This document shows positions 24,561 to 36,717 of a stretch of DNA of 64,000 nucleotides, one piece after another. Origin of the DNA: Coccinella septempunctata (Eukaryota > Arthropoda > Insecta > Coleoptera > Coccinellidae); the NCBI RefSeq assembly GCF_907165205.1, contig NC_058189.1:65408315-65472314 (forward strand), given 5' to 3'. The translations under genes were made by a program, and so were the position numbers. Each line of letters starts with the position of its first letter. The first letter of the stretch is position 1. Below the pieces are notes generated by a model. The model had not been told where the DNA came from, did no database searches, and saw only the letters and a list, made by a program, of their open reading frames with translations.

Positions 24561-25546
24561 ACACTTGGTACAGCATCAAGTTTCAATATTTTTCTTGTAT
24601 AACTTGGATTATGAAGGTAATCTTCATTCTACTATACTTTGAGGGATACCAATTTTTCCCTTCCTACAGCAGTAATCCAAAGTTCCAAAATATCTGGGCG
24701 TTTAAAAGGAAACCTAAAATAAAGTAACATATAATGTTTTAGAGGTCGCAAAAAGGGATCTCATAATGAAAATATTTAAAATAGACCTACCTGTGGAAAC
24801 TCCTTGGCTCATTTTTGTTCGGCTCATTGGAGCATCCTTTAGCAACTTGTTACAACCATCGTTGTAACAAGAGTCTGAAATTTACCAATTTTGCGTTACT
24901 GCAAACAGTACTGATATTGATGGGAACAACAATGATTTGAGAAACACAAAAACCTATAAAATACTTTCTCTAAAACTTTATACCACAAATTTACAAACAA
25001 CTTCAATTCTGAAGATTACTTTTTTTTTTTTTTTTTAACTGTCCAGTTAATATCGAAAGAGGTCTTTTCAGACAGTTTCAACCCTTTTAATTCCCTCGGG
25101 TGGCCAGATAAAGGTAATCTGTCCCTTCACTAGATCCATATTTCTCAGAAACCGAAAATCCAGATACTTAAAGGTTTTCGAGTGGGATTCGGAGATTCCC
25201 CGATTTATTTGAGTTTTTTCAAGTTTCAAGCGAATATTAATCGTGAGTTTTAGCATTCTGAACACTTTTAGATCTCTTTCCAATTGAACACAACCGAAAT
25301 CATCCCAAAAACAAATTTAAACTGAATAATCAACAAAACCGTCAGCTGATTGATGTAAACAAAACATCTAAAAGAGGGAGAAGGGATACCCACCAATAGT
25401 CTTTCTCTCTCCCACACTTTTGGACACACTTTCGACCGATTTGCTGAACTGCGGGTCCCTTCCATTTCTTTCTTTAGTTCAATGCTCCAGTCCCACATAT
25501 CAAAACAAACAAAATGAAAAATCGCCAGACACCGAAATAAGTTAAA

Positions 25547-27863
25547 ATGAGTAAAAACAAAATAACTTTTGGCAAAATTAGCGCCAATTTCGGGCAGAAT
25601 TCTAAAATTATAGAAGCCAGTGGTTCCATAGGCCAAGTTTCGTCATTCAAAGTTCAGGAAATCCAGAACCTTGACGATGAGGCAGAAAGAGAAAAGGAGA
25701 AAATTCAAAATTTGATGGGCATAACATCATTTGGAAAAAAGGCAAAAAGTTTCGACGTACAGGTACTTGAAAACAATCCCTCAAAAACTTAAAATTTTAA
25801 ATTTGGTCGATAATATAATTTTTCAGTATAACCAGAGTCTCTGCTTTAACTTTCCGATGTATACTTGAACTTTTCCAGGAAATGATGGAACAAGTTATTA
25901 AATCAGTGAGTAAAGAACCACCTAAACCTCCTGAAGAAGCACCACAGGATGAGGAGGAGAGTGAGGATGAAGATTTTATAGGACCCCCAATACCTGCTGA
26001 TTTAGGTATTCATTCATATCATTAGGAATGGTTTATTTTATTGACCTATAAATATTTAAAGGGAATCCAGCTCCCAAGACTGAAGAGGATAAAGATGAGG
26101 AAGATAGTGATAATGAAGATATTGATTCTAAAACTTTTGTTCCTTGCTCTCAAGAAGCAACTTTAGTGCATGGAAATAAAGCTGTCACAGCACTCAATTT
26201 AGATCCTAGTGGTGCTCGTCTCGCTTCAGGTTAGAATTCTGAAACCGTTCATTTCCAGAAACCTTCAGTTGAAGTTCTCTCTCAAGGTCTGTAACTCATG
26301 TAGGAATACTTACGGATTTTTTTCAGGTTCTGTTGATTATGATGTTAGTTTTTGGGATTTTGCTGGTATGGATTCCAACCTGAGAAGTTTCAGGACTTTA
26401 CAACCAGCTGAAAACCATCCTATAAGGGGTTTATATTATTCTGGGACAGGAGATTTGCTTCTTGTCATTTCTGGAGCTTCACAAGCAAAGGTATATATAC
26501 CTTTCTTGTTCTGTTGCTGTGTCTTTATATTTTTAATCTTTTTTTGTAGGTATTGGATAGGGATGGTTTTGAAAAATTAGAAACCGTGAAAGGAGATATG
26601 TACATAACAGATCAGGCAAGAACCAAAGGCCATACAGCTGGGTTATTTGGTGGCGGGTGGAATCCCGTAACGAGAGAAGAATTCATGACAAGCAGTGCTG
26701 ATGGTACTGTGCGAACATGGGATTTCTATAATGGTGGAAAAAACCACAAGGCTATAATCAAGTGTAGAGCTCAAAATGGCCTCAAAGTTACTCCTACTTC
26801 TGTTACCTATAATCGAGAGGGCAAAGTGTTGGGTGAGTACTCGAAAGTTTTAGAAGTGCGGTATAGAAATAAAATGGTCCATGTTCATAGGCTGTGGCTG
26901 TGCAGATGGTTCTATTCAACTTTGGGACCTTAGAAAGAGCTCAATAGCGCCTGCTACCCAACTCCGTAAGGCCCATTTGCCAACAGAAATATCTAGCATT
27001 AAGTTTTCCTATATTGGAAACTATTTGTTGACTAGAAGTCTTGATTCAACGATGAAATTGTGGGATATAAGATCTATGAAAAAGTGCATAAAAGAAGTCG
27101 GCGATCTGTTCACTAGATACGATACGACAGATGCCATTTTCAGTCCTAATGACGAAATTGCTGTTACTGGCCATTCACTTGACAAGGGTAGGTTACTTTT
27201 GTCGAAATTTTTATTTCAAATTTTTTTAATGACATTGTCATTTTAGGGCAAAACATGGGCAGTATCTCATTCTACAGCATTCCAGATCTGAATCTAATCA
27301 AAAATATCCCAGTCACCAATTCGCATACAATCAAGTTAGCATGGCATCCCAAACTAAACCAGATATTTGTCGGTACTGGTAACGGTTTGGTCAAATGCTT
27401 CTACGATGATAAGGTATCACTCAGAGGTGCAACTCTATGTGCCTCTAAAATTCACAGGAAAGCCCAACACTCGGAAATTGTCAGTACTCAGCAAGTTTTA
27501 ACCCCTCACGCACTTCCCTTGTTCAGACAAGAGAGGAGGAAAACAAGTCGCAAGCAAATGGAGAAAGACAGGTTAGATCCAGTCAAATCTAGAAGGCCTG
27601 ATCTACCAATCACATCCGGTCAAGGTGGTAGGGTGGCATCGAGCGGAAGCACCTTGAGTAGTTTTGTAATAAGGAACCTCGGTTTGAGCAAGAGGGTGAA
27701 CGACGATCAGGATCCCAGAGAAGCAATTCTCAAGTATGCTAAAGACGCGGCAGAGAATCCATATTGGATAACACCTGCTTACGCAAAGACTCAACCAAAA
27801 AATATTTTAGACGACTCGGGTACAAGTGAAGAACCGCCAGAAAAAAAGAATAAACCTGATTGA
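25547..27863 (+). CDS. WDR70: WD repeat-containing protein 70 (WDR70)
   Basis: Seven exons: 25547-25762, 25879-26005, 26062-26229, 26327-26490, 26550-26832, 26891-27187 and 27247-27863. They join in frame to 623 aa, matching the family's usual length of about 650. The N-terminus has the conserved ITFGKISANFG and GITSFGKKAKSFDV, then an acidic stretch. The WD-repeat propeller (GSVDYDVSFWDFAG, SSADGTVRTWDF, DGSIQLWDLR, SLDSTMKLWD) is followed by a basic C-terminal tail with KDAAENPYWITPAY. In fission yeast and human cells the family acts in the nucleus with a Cul4-DDB1 ubiquitin ligase and promotes histone H2B ubiquitination during double-strand-break repair. The start is the only ATG that opens the conserved N-terminus. 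It is convergent with the LRR gene. Confidence 0.95.
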
Positions 27864-28198
27864 AAACCACAAGGGTTATGATATAAATATGAAATGAATA
27901 ATTAAATTTGTTTTCATTTGAAAGTCAGGACAACTGTTGACACTTCCTTTTTGTTGACAAACCTATTGTGTCACTTTTTGACATACGACAAGTAAATCAT
28001 AGCCTACCTACTAGAACATAGAATATATAGAAAAAACCAAGCAAATGATCATGAAACTGATATCAACATATTTAATTTAGTTAATTCACAATAACCCACA
28101 TAAAACTCTTAAAAAATGGTTATAACTATCAAAAGTAAACTTTTTCAGTATTGATAACGATAAAAACAAATAAATTTGGTATACTAACAGCCTTGATT
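27864..28198. other. Intergenic region between convergent WDR70 and LRR genes
   Basis: An AT-rich 335-bp gap between two stop codons, presumably holding both 3' UTRs. I see no other feature. Confidence 0.5.
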
Positions 28199-29342
28199 TC
28201 AAAAAGTGACGAGATATTTAGACAATTTCGGTATTTCAACCAGTACTTCTTCCTCTTCACTACTGGATTCTGAATGTGAATAGTACAATTCAGAACTTCC
28301 TAAACTATTTTCCCAATCGTCAGAGCTGCTATCGTCAGAATCTAACTGAAAGTCTTCTAGTCCATTGTGTAGTTCTATCCCAGGTAAAATTAAATTTGGG
28401 TATAACTGAAAATTGGATTGATCAATTCACATTATCAATGTAAATTACTTCGAAATCATACTACAAAAGACGCAATTTATTTTACTCACTCTATTCAACT
28501 CTTCTGGATATGATAGAGGGTTTTTCAATAAGTTTATTTTGACATAATCCATATTGCTAATTATTGCATCTGGAACTATATAAATTTCATTACTTTGTAG
28601 GTGCAAATATCGTAAATTTTTTAATTTTGTTAGTTGCAAAGGAATATAATTGAAATTGTTTCTGTTCAAATTCAAATGAATCAACTGCTGCAAACATTCA
28701 AACTTCTTTGGTATCGAATGTAATTTATTATCTTCAAGGGTGAGCCATCTGAAAAAGATTATTCAACTTTTTATCAACAAACTTTGAAAATATAAAAATA
28801 AAATACCTTAATTTTTCCAAGTTACAAATAGATTTTGGCAGGTTCAACAGCTGATTATGTCTTGCTCCTAAGGTATTGAGTTTCACCAAATTTCCAATTT
28901 CTTCTGGTAATGATTGTAAACAGCAACTATTACACCATAACACTTCCAAATTAACAAGTCCCCCGATGCAAGCCAGAGATCTAATTGGATTATGACTTAT
29001 ATTCAATGTTGTCAGATTTGGAAGATCTTTCAGTACTGTTGGAAACTTATCCAAGGAATTATATTCAAGATTCAAGTTAAGGATATTGTTAAGTTGAAAT
29101 AGTTGTACAGGTAATGATGTCAGTCTATTGTGTCCTAAATTTAAACATGTTAATTCAGTACAATTTAATAAAGCTTCAGGAAAATGGTTGAGATCAAAAT
29201 CGTCCAACTCTAAATTGGAAGCTTTGGACTGATGGGCTTTTTCGATTTTAGCTAGAACTCTGTTCCTCTGTATGAAATCATACATCGGATTCATATTGTC
29301 CAGTAGGAAAGTCCTAGTCTCCAAATATACTTTTACTTGCAC
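28199..29342 (-). CDS. Leucine-rich-repeat protein (function unknown)
   Basis: Three exons: 29342-28807, 28748-28490 and 28405-28199, joining to 333 aa. Roughly nine short LRRs of the LxxLxLxxNxLxxLP type follow one another (for example LNLGHNRLTSLP, LNISHNPIRSL, LEDNKLHSIP, LNRNNFNYIP, LQSNEIYIVP). They resemble the Ras-pathway/SHOC2-like LRR class. A serine- and acid-rich tail follows (DSDDSSSDDWENS, SESSSEEEE). There is no signal peptide or membrane segment, so it is probably cytosolic or nuclear. I cannot assign an orthologue. The start is the first ATG of a long open exon; MNPMYD, 16 residues later, is an alternative. Confidence 0.82.
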
Positions 29343-29773
29343 ATTTAAGTGACACTACAATACAACACTTTGGTTTATTTATTGAGTGAGTGGTGAATAA
29401 AAACAACGAAATCAGAAATTATTTCGTTTTAAGATAAATACTTTTTGTATACATTTTTGATTACAAATAGAGTAATCTGTCATTTGTCTTCTTCAAGAAG
29501 ACATTTGTCAATCTTCAGAATTCTAACGAATTCCAGTTAGAAATATATTAAGGTGTTCTTCAATTCTGTTTTCAAAAGAAATGATCTACTCTGATGGAAA
29601 AAGTAGCATATGAAAGTATTCATACCTCATATGAAAAAGATATCAGATTCTCTATAATATTTGATAATATTCTATGTATAAAAGATTTGTGATTTCACAG
29701 AAATGGTAAAAAAATAAACAAAAAATTTTAACCTTCAAGTAGCCATTTTCAATATTTTCGTAATCAATTTATA
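29343..29773. promoter_or_regulatory. Divergent 5' region of the LRR gene and the 29774 gene
   Basis: A 431-bp gap between two start codons pointing away from each other, so a probable shared promoter region. AT-rich, with no recognised element. Confidence 0.45.
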
Positions 29774-30664
29774 ATGGTTAAAAGAAGATATCAAAAAAAA
29801 CATATTACAACATCTAGTGATGAAAGCGATACCGATGAATTTTACGAGGAAGAACCAGATGAAGTATCTAAACCAAAAAAGTATAGCCTGAGACAAAGGA
29901 AGGAAGCTAATTTTGCTGAAGACTTTGATTATGATGCGTTGGAAGAAAATGATACCAATGTCCTTACCGGTACAGAGGTGTTGCGTTCTGATGATGAAGA
30001 CTTTGAATTGGGAAAAGCACAAAAACAAGAAAGTTCAGATATCGTAACGAAGAATTCTTCGAAACCAAAAATTACTGCCAAGGTAAACCAAGTGAGTGCC
30101 ACCAACTGTATTATCACTAAATGCAAGGACAGAGAACTGGAACCAGATATTCCGAAAAATAAACAAAGCTGTGAAAACATGATCGACTTTGAAGATATCA
30201 TAAGAGCTGATGTTCTTGTGAATAAAAGTAAAATTGATTATGATAGTATTATAGAAAAAACAGAGATAAAAATTGAAAAAAAACCTGAAGTCATTGAGAA
30301 TGAGAAGAATAACGAGAAGTCTATTAAATTAAGAAAAAATGGAGAACCGGCAAAAAAAAGGGGACGGAGGTCAAAAAAAATATTCTCAGAAGACTCCTAC
30401 AGAGATGACTATGAAAGCCAAACATTTGAAGAAACTGAATCTACAGGATTGCCCATAAATACTGTTCTTGGAGTTACAGAGTCATTATATGAGTTAGCTG
30501 AAAGGTACCATTTGCAAGGGGGCATCATTGAACCCTTGCCAATGGAACCCATATTGCATGAAGATGTTCCTGCTGAACATTCAAAAACTGCATTCCTTGG
30601 GGATGATCATGATGTTTCTCTACAACAGGTAGATCCTGCATCAGGAGTGATAGAGATATACTAA
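29774..30664 (+). CDS. Unrecognised charged protein, probably nuclear (296 aa)
   Basis: A single uninterrupted open frame. The N-terminus is basic (MVKRRYQKKH), then highly acidic (DESDTDEFYEEEPDE), then KYSLRQRKEANF, a motif seen in several chromatin-associated proteins. The middle is lysine- and glutamate-rich and contains an AT-hook/NLS-like PAKKRGRRSKK. The C-terminal third (INTVLGVTESLYELAERYHLQGG onward) looks more ordered. No enzymatic motif is visible. Length, codon usage and the clean stop support a real gene. I do not recognise the family. Confidence 0.72.
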   Translation: MVKRRYQKKHITTSSDESDTDEFYEEEPDEVSKPKKYSLRQRKEANFAEDFDYDALEENDTNVLTGTEVLRSDDEDFELGKAQKQESSDIVTKNSSKPKITAKVNQVSATNCIITKCKDRELEPDIPKNKQSCENMIDFEDIIRADVLVNKSKIDYDSIIEKTEIKIEKKPEVIENEKNNEKSIKLRKNGEPAKKRGRRSKKIFSEDSYRDDYESQTFEETESTGLPINTVLGVTESLYELAERYHLQGGIIEPLPMEPILHEDVPAEHSKTAFLGDDHDVSLQQVDPASGVIEIY

Positions 30665-31094
30665 TTATTGAATTTGATTAATAATATAGCTTTAAGAGCA
30701 TTTTTCATTATGAGTTCATTACAAGAACGTAAGTTTTCATAATTTGTGATAATGGTTCCCAAATAATGTGTATAATTTATTTAGAATTCCTAGATTTCTA
30801 TATCAGTTGAAATTTTATTATGTTGAATTATACGTTTCAATTATTGAATTGTAAAGAGAACTTCACATTTGAATTGGATTTTATGAAATTATCTGAAATA
30901 TAACGTTATTTTTTACTGGGTTGGTAATTTTCTTGGAATCATTCAAAATATTTAATTCCTTCATACATCTTCATTGACTTCCATATTTGATTATGATAAA
31001 TAGTGACTGAATATTCAGAATCACATATTTATCACAAAATTCAAAAAGCAAATAACAAACAGAAAAAATTATAACATTTTTAATAAATATCAAA
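30665..31094. other. Intergenic region between convergent genes
   Basis: About 430 bp of AT-rich sequence between two stop codons, presumably both 3' UTRs. No other feature seen. Confidence 0.45.
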
Positions 31095-34000
31095 TCAACA
31101 GTTCAAATTAGCCTTCAAAGTACTCAGATAACTTCTCAAATTTTCATCATAACCGATTCCTCTTATCCTTTCGATATTCTTAATCTTTTCCACAATGCTC
31201 TCCTTCAGAATTAAAATTTCACTGGGAATCGTTTTTGCCAGAATTGTTACTAAATTAAAATAAGTCTTCGAATTGAATGCTAAATGCTTCTCAGTTAGAA
31301 GTAGAAGACTCTTCAGAACTTCTTCCTTCAATTGGTCATAAAACTGACAAGTTACAATATACATGATGATATTCAAAGCAAAGTTTCTTTGACTGTGAAA
31401 TATATAGACTTCACACAATCCAAACAGAGTTTCTTGTACAACAATGTTAAGTAAACTGACTGACGTACTGGATTTGACAAATTCGTTCAAGATTTTCAGG
31501 GCTTTGAGGACATTCTGTTCATTTTCTTTGGTGGGATGCTTAAAATATATTGTACTGACCTTTTCAAAAATTACCTTGGCACTGCTCTCTCGTGTCAAAC
31601 ATAAATATATTGGAGATTCTGCCACTGAGTAATACGGAATATACTTTGAAATCAAGTCTCTTAATGTTCTTTGTACATAAGCATCATTATCTTGACCTAA
31701 TTTGAGCATTGCTTGGAAATATAAATGCCAAGTTTTTCTTATTGCTCCCAGAAAGGGATGAGATATTTTTCCCATAACGAATTCTGTTGGAAATAGCAAA
31801 CAGGATATCAGTTTGGTTGCCGGAGTAGACATTTTGTGCCTGTCATACAGCAAAGTATTACATTTCAACAGAGCTATCGCTAGATAAGTGTAAATTCTAA
31901 TAATAACTGCCTCGTCTTTTATCTGCGGTAGATGTATGGATAAGCTTTGATCCAGACTCTCAAAACACATGCCACAAAATCGGCTCAAAACTGGAGAACT
32001 CAAAAATAAACTTTTGTTCAAACCCAAGATTTCTATGAAATGTATAAGGGGATCCGAAAGATCCAAAACTTCTTTTTTTATACATGAAGGCATGCTTTCT
32101 AGTTTCATTATATTAGTTGTTATCTCTTCAAAGTTTTGAGTAGAGAATAAGCATATTCTAATCCAACACTGAATGGCACTCTTTTCTTGAGGTTGGGTTA
32201 GAGAAACATCTGTTGGGTAATCCTTTAAAATATTACAAAGATACGTTTTGGTCACTTTGTAGTGTATAGCTTCTGCTGTGAAAAAACTAAACGCATCATT
32301 CATTATATCTGGCGATGATTTGCTCATTTCTGCAGCCATCTCTCCAACGCAACAAGGACACGATGAATTGTTTCCAATTTGTTTCAAAACAGGATAAATG
32401 TTCTTTTTGAAGGTATCTTGCCAGTGTGACCATGATTCTTCAGAATTTATTTTTCTCATCAAGTAAAGCAAGGTTTTCAATGCAGCTTCTAGGTCAGGGA
32501 GATAGCATGTAGCTAAATATTTTATTATCCATTGATCGATGAGTGTCCATTGGTGCAGTTGCAAACTTTTACTGAATTTCACAATCTGATAGAAACCATT
32601 AAAAAATTCTTTGATGATGTGAAAGTTGTTCTGATTTTCTGAAGCATCCTGCAGTGTTTTCACCAATGGTGGTGATATTTTGTCTATCACTCTGTTTTCT
32701 CTTACCATCCTGATGATCTAAAATGACAAAAGATCATTTCATTATTTTGTATGAACATGAAATATGTATCTTATAATGGAAAACTAGAAACTCACAAAAG
32801 AAACATAAATGTTGACATTTGTAGAATTTATCATAGTCTCTTTTAAACCTCCAAACACAGATGCTATTTTTTTGCTCAATTCTTCATGGTTCACTCGAAT
32901 TAAACCAATAAGTAATTGAAATACCCTATATATTCCAACTTCATCCAAATTCCCTATTTTGAAAGGACTCAATTGAGAAAATATCCTACACTTCACTTTT
33001 CCCCAGTTCTTTGGCTGCTGAGATAAATAATAATTGAGCAAACCGATGAATATTTCAAAATCATCTTCACAATCTCTGGGGCTGAATATAATGATATCTA
33101 AAACTTCTGTGAACTCGATACAACTAATGTACATACCAGGTTTATATTTCGATGAAATATTCAATCGTTTACTGAAATGATCCCAGAGTACTAATAAAAA
33201 TTCAAGTTTTTTATCATTTGACCATTCTTCACTGATTATTGGATAAAGCATTTTCAAATGTTTTGAAATATCAGATGATGTGTTTAAAGAATTCGTGAAT
33301 TTTTCTCTCACAAATTCGAAACTGGGTGAAACATCCGATATAACCTTTCCTTCCATCTCTGGATAATCCATGCTGGCAATATCTTTCAATAGCCAGAAAC
33401 TGAACAGAGCATCATCATCTTTCAAGATTATTTTAATATTTTCCCAGAATATATCACAGTTAAATTTCTTCACCAAAACGAGGTAAATAATTTTCCAAAA
33501 ATTTCCAACACAGGGACATATAAAAGAAGTGTTAGCTACTTCAAATTCTTTAACAAAGTACTTCCTAGCCAAAACAACTAGGTTGCTCATAATTTGTGAT
33601 ATGTTTTCTTCAATAGTATTTCTCCTACTATCACATTTTAATCTTATCAATAATATGTAAAACTGTATTTCCAAATAACTATGGAAATATTCATATATAG
33701 GACAGTTTGTGCCTTGTTTAGTTGAATAACATAATTTGATCAAAATTTTTTCCTCAAAAGTTTCAAGAGGAAGTACTGAAGCGGATATTGAGTTAACAGC
33801 ATTCAAAATATCTCTTTGTTTTGCCGGTTCAGACAAGTTGTGTACATATTGATATATGGCCATTAATCCCTCATTCACATCCAACCTAGCTTGAACTACT
33901 TCTTTGAATGATGGATTACTGTCTAGCAATACCAAATTCTGCATAAAAATCCACTGTTTTCTTATATACGTTGAAACAACTCCTATTTCTTCAATGAGGA

Positions 34001-34139
34001 CACTTCTCAAAAATATTCTGCTACCCAAAGGAAAGTCCTCACCATTTTTTTCGAAATTTCCAGACAACAGCTTCACATGGTAGTTTGAATTTTTGGTGTG
34101 GCAGGAAAAAATGTTTTTTTCTTTTTTATTAAACATCAT
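31095..34139 (-). CDS. MMS22L: MMS22-like DNA repair protein (MMS22L)
   Basis: Two long exons, 34139-32796 and 32717-31095, joining in phase 0 to 988 aa (human MMS22L is about 1240). The protein is all-helical with no enzymatic motif. Family resemblance: a cysteine/tryptophan cluster (ICPCVGNFWKIIYL), the segment NWGKVKCRIFSQ...LDEVG, and a C-terminal tail of the form ERIRGIGYDENLR. In vertebrates MMS22L pairs with TONSL, binds newly deposited histone H4 and helps load RAD51 at stalled or broken replication forks. The match is by pattern and layout, so it is less certain than for the more conserved genes here. The start is the first ATG of the open exon. It is convergent with the 29774 gene. 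Confidence 0.72.
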
Positions 34140-34790
34140 ATCAATTTAATTTTTGTTGAGATTCAATCAATCAAAACTATCAAAAGTTCTTGTGCTGAAC
34201 ATGATCACAGAACACTAATATAAATACACAATAATCTTTGTACACAATGTCATGTGCTAGTCTATGAACCTGATATGCGAATGCGTGCAGCCCACAGAAC
34301 AATAATCAACATTATTTGAACAAAGATTTCTCATTGATTTGAATTAACTTTCCTTTTTTGGAATATATAATTTGCTAATTGCAAGTATATTTCTGTAAAT
34401 ATTCAGTCAAGAATTAAATAGAGAATGAATATGTCTAGTTTATTTAAATCACATGTCTTTATTCTGTAGTATATCACAATTTTTATCAGCTAACAGTATC
34501 ATTTCTATACAGACAATTTATTTCTATTTATAAATGAACATATTGGGAGATGTGGACTATACAGTTATTCGAAGGAACCACTTGAACAATTTTTTCTGTA
34601 TTGAATACATTGCAATTTCATAGATCTCCACTATTGATTTACATGATGGAATTTGTTTTTAATTCAAAATCTAAAATTTACTTTTATGAAGTTTCATTTT
34701 ATCGAAGCTTTTAATTTTTCTCTTTTCCAAATGCATTTACATTTCAGTAGGTGACAAAATTATTATTTAACTTATCTATAGAGCTTATTC
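34140..34790. other. Intergenic region between MMS22L and NOP10
   Basis: About 650 bp, AT-rich, holding the MMS22L promoter side and the NOP10 3' UTR. I see no repeat or ORF of note. Confidence 0.45.
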
Positions 34791-35272
34791 CTAATATTCA
34801 GGTGCCAGCTGTTGAGTTTTCAATAAACCAAATCGCGCTTTGATCATTATCCTTTCCTTGGAATATTTATCCTCAGGTGAGAAACGTGCTAAAAATATAA
34901 AACAACTTAATATAAATTTCAACTTACATGCATATTTTCATCAACTTACCAGGATGAGCCGATATGGTTGGTTTCCCGTCTGGTGCTGTTTTCTGAAATT
35001 ATAAAACCTCATTACTCCTTATAAAATTAAAAAGTTCATTATGGCCAAAAACCATCGCGAAAGGTATTTCAAATTCTACTTTCTGAATCAAAAAAAGTCT
35101 GCATATACAAAAAAATTACGAACAAAATCGATCACTGTAAAGTTAAGTCCAGCCAAAAAGAATCTATCTCAAAACAAGATCTAATCGTGAGAGTCAAATA
35201 AAATGCACAATGTCTTACCTCCAAAGTATACACCCTTTTGCCTTTATCGTCTAAATAGTACATAAGATACAT
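34791..35272 (-). CDS. NOP10: H/ACA ribonucleoprotein subunit 3 (NOP10)
   Basis: Three small exons, 35272-35219, 34992-34950 and 34886-34791, too short to be seen as one open frame. They join to exactly 64 aa, the same length as human NOP10. The protein reads MYLMYYLDDKGKRVYTLE at the start, SAHPARFSPEDKYS in the middle and LLKTQQLAPEY at the end, all strong family matches. NOP10 is a core protein of H/ACA snoRNPs, where with dyskerin, NHP2 and GAR1 it guides pseudouridylation of rRNA and snRNA in the nucleolus and Cajal bodies, and supports telomerase RNA in vertebrates. The start gives the canonical N-terminus. Confidence 0.95.
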
Positions 35273-35410
35273 TTTGCTTCTAGTCAGAGAATAATCAAAA
35301 CTCCGAAAACGTGGGTAGTATCACTAATATGGTAAAGCGGCGAAGACAACAAACAAATTGTGTGACTTTTTTTTAAGGTTAAAGCAAAGGGTCATAGAAT
35401 AAACGACATC

Positions 35411-35767
35411 TTACTTCTTCTTTTTTATTTTATTTCCTAGTGTTTTTGCAAAGAGGAACCTCTTTGGTTTTTGTACCTTAGTGTTCTGTGGTGGCGACCA
35501 CAGTTCGGAATCGGTTCTGAACTGTAATTCGGGATACCGAGTGTGCAATGTATGAAAAATTAGTATGCAATTTTCATCTAAGATATTATTATTACGTGTA
35601 ATATCTTTGGCTTTCATTGATTGGGATTCAAAATCGCAGCAACGCCTTCTTTCTATCTGTATTTTTTCTTTCCTACCATAGAGCAACATAAAATCAAAGA
35701 TTTCAAATTCTAGTAACAAGTTCCTACTCGTCCAATAAACCACTGGAATAATATATTGGTACTTCAA
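35411..35767 (-). CDS. Uncertain ORF (118 aa)
   Basis: An open frame reading MKYQYIIPVVYWTS at its start and ending in a lysine-rich tail (KTLGNKIKKKK). It is not in the shadow of another gene, which is why it is listed. I recognise no family. It could be a small lineage-specific protein, the last exon of a gene with an unseen upstream exon, or chance. The poly-lysine end comes partly from an A-rich tract, which argues for caution. Confidence 0.3.
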   Translation of the reverse strand: MKYQYIIPVVYWTSRNLLLEFEIFDFMLLYGRKEKIQIERRRCCDFESQSMKAKDITRNNNILDENCILIFHTLHTRYPELQFRTDSELWSPPQNTKVQKPKRFLFAKTLGNKIKKKK

Positions 35768-36042
35768 AATTTATTATTTCATCATACACAACATATGGCC
35801 AAAATAACACTACAAACAACATATAAAAAGTATTCAGTCTTATTTCTACATTAATGATCAGAAATCATAATCTCAGCTTAGGCCCTAGTTACTTCCACTT
35901 AGTTTTAATAGTATCTTGTAATATACAACCCTAGTCCTTTGAACGTTTGTCATGCTAATTGAAAAGAGAAATATGAGAAAAAATAGAGATGTTGATAGTT
36001 GTGATTTTACAATACATCAAAATCAATAAAATAAGATTCAAG

Positions 36043-36717
36043 TTATGGCATGGTCCCGAGCCTCTTATAATCAATCTTCTCCAGCTGCACTAAAGGTTTA
36101 AGTTGTTCTGCGAATACCCTCATGTCTTCAGCGATAGCATCCTGGCCAGTTGGTGCCAAAACAGACAATTCCACTAAATAACTTTGAGAGATAGGTTCAA
36201 CTCCTTCACCGGGTTTACTATTCATATTACCCATTTTGAATATCTTTGAAACAGTTATTTTCATTCGTCCTTTTCGGAACATATAACCTCTAGCAATATA
36301 TTCAAAATCCATACGACATCCTAGTTCAGTTAAAAACTCAACAACGGAGGAGCTGCAAGCCATATCGATGCTAGATCGAACTATAGTGGGCCTGTTTTTA
36401 TCACCAAGTTCCTGTTGTCCTACATATCGAAGTTGCCACGGCGAATCTGGTAAATCTAAGGCTCTTCTGACACGCAAAGGCAATACCATAGGTGCAGAGC
36501 CTGTTCCCTGTGCCCTCAGTGTGAAACTCAACTCATGATCGTGAAAGGATTCAGGACCACTGTCAACGTTATCACAAAGTCCTCGTAGCCTATGCAGCAG
36601 TATTTCAACATATTGGTCTAAAACTGAACCCTGGAGGAGATATTCTTGATTGGGTATTATGTTGCATTTCAACGCAGCACTCAAAGAGTCCATAGCAGAT
36701 CCAGGAGCAGCGGCCAT
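36043..36717 (-). CDS. MED18: Mediator complex subunit 18 (MED18)
   Basis: A single-exon gene of 224 aa, near the family's usual 208. Diagnostic stretches: CNIIPNQEYLLQGSVLD at the N-terminus, LLHRLRGLCDN, PWQLRYVGQ, the segment FLTELGCRMDFEYIARGYMFRKG, and a tail with SYLVELSV. MED18 is a head-module subunit of the Mediator complex. With MED20 it forms the movable jaw that contacts RNA polymerase II and the initiation factors in the nucleus. The start gives a short MAAAPGSAMDSLSAALK leader, of which the second methionine is closer to other species' starts. Confidence 0.96.
   Translation of the reverse strand: MAAAPGSAMDSLSAALKCNIIPNQEYLLQGSVLDQYVEILLHRLRGLCDNVDSGPESFHDHELSFTLRAQGTGSAPMVLPLRVRRALDLPDSPWQLRYVGQQELGDKNRPTIVRSSIDMACSSSVVEFLTELGCRMDFEYIARGYMFRKGRMKITVSKIFKMGNMNSKPGEGVEPISQSYLVELSVLAPTGQDAIAEDMRVFAEQLKPLVQLEKIDYKRLGTMP

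Larger units (their letters stand above)
22541..25546. other. Gene-poor region between the FAM234-like gene and WDR70
   Basis: About 3 kb of AT-rich sequence. It contains a two-copy direct repeat (23463-23770), a LINE 3' remnant (24060-24560), a T tract at about 25020-25037, and a 30-bp inverted pair (23314-23343 and 25455-25484). The right end must contain the WDR70 promoter. I see no credible additional gene. Confidence 0.5.
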
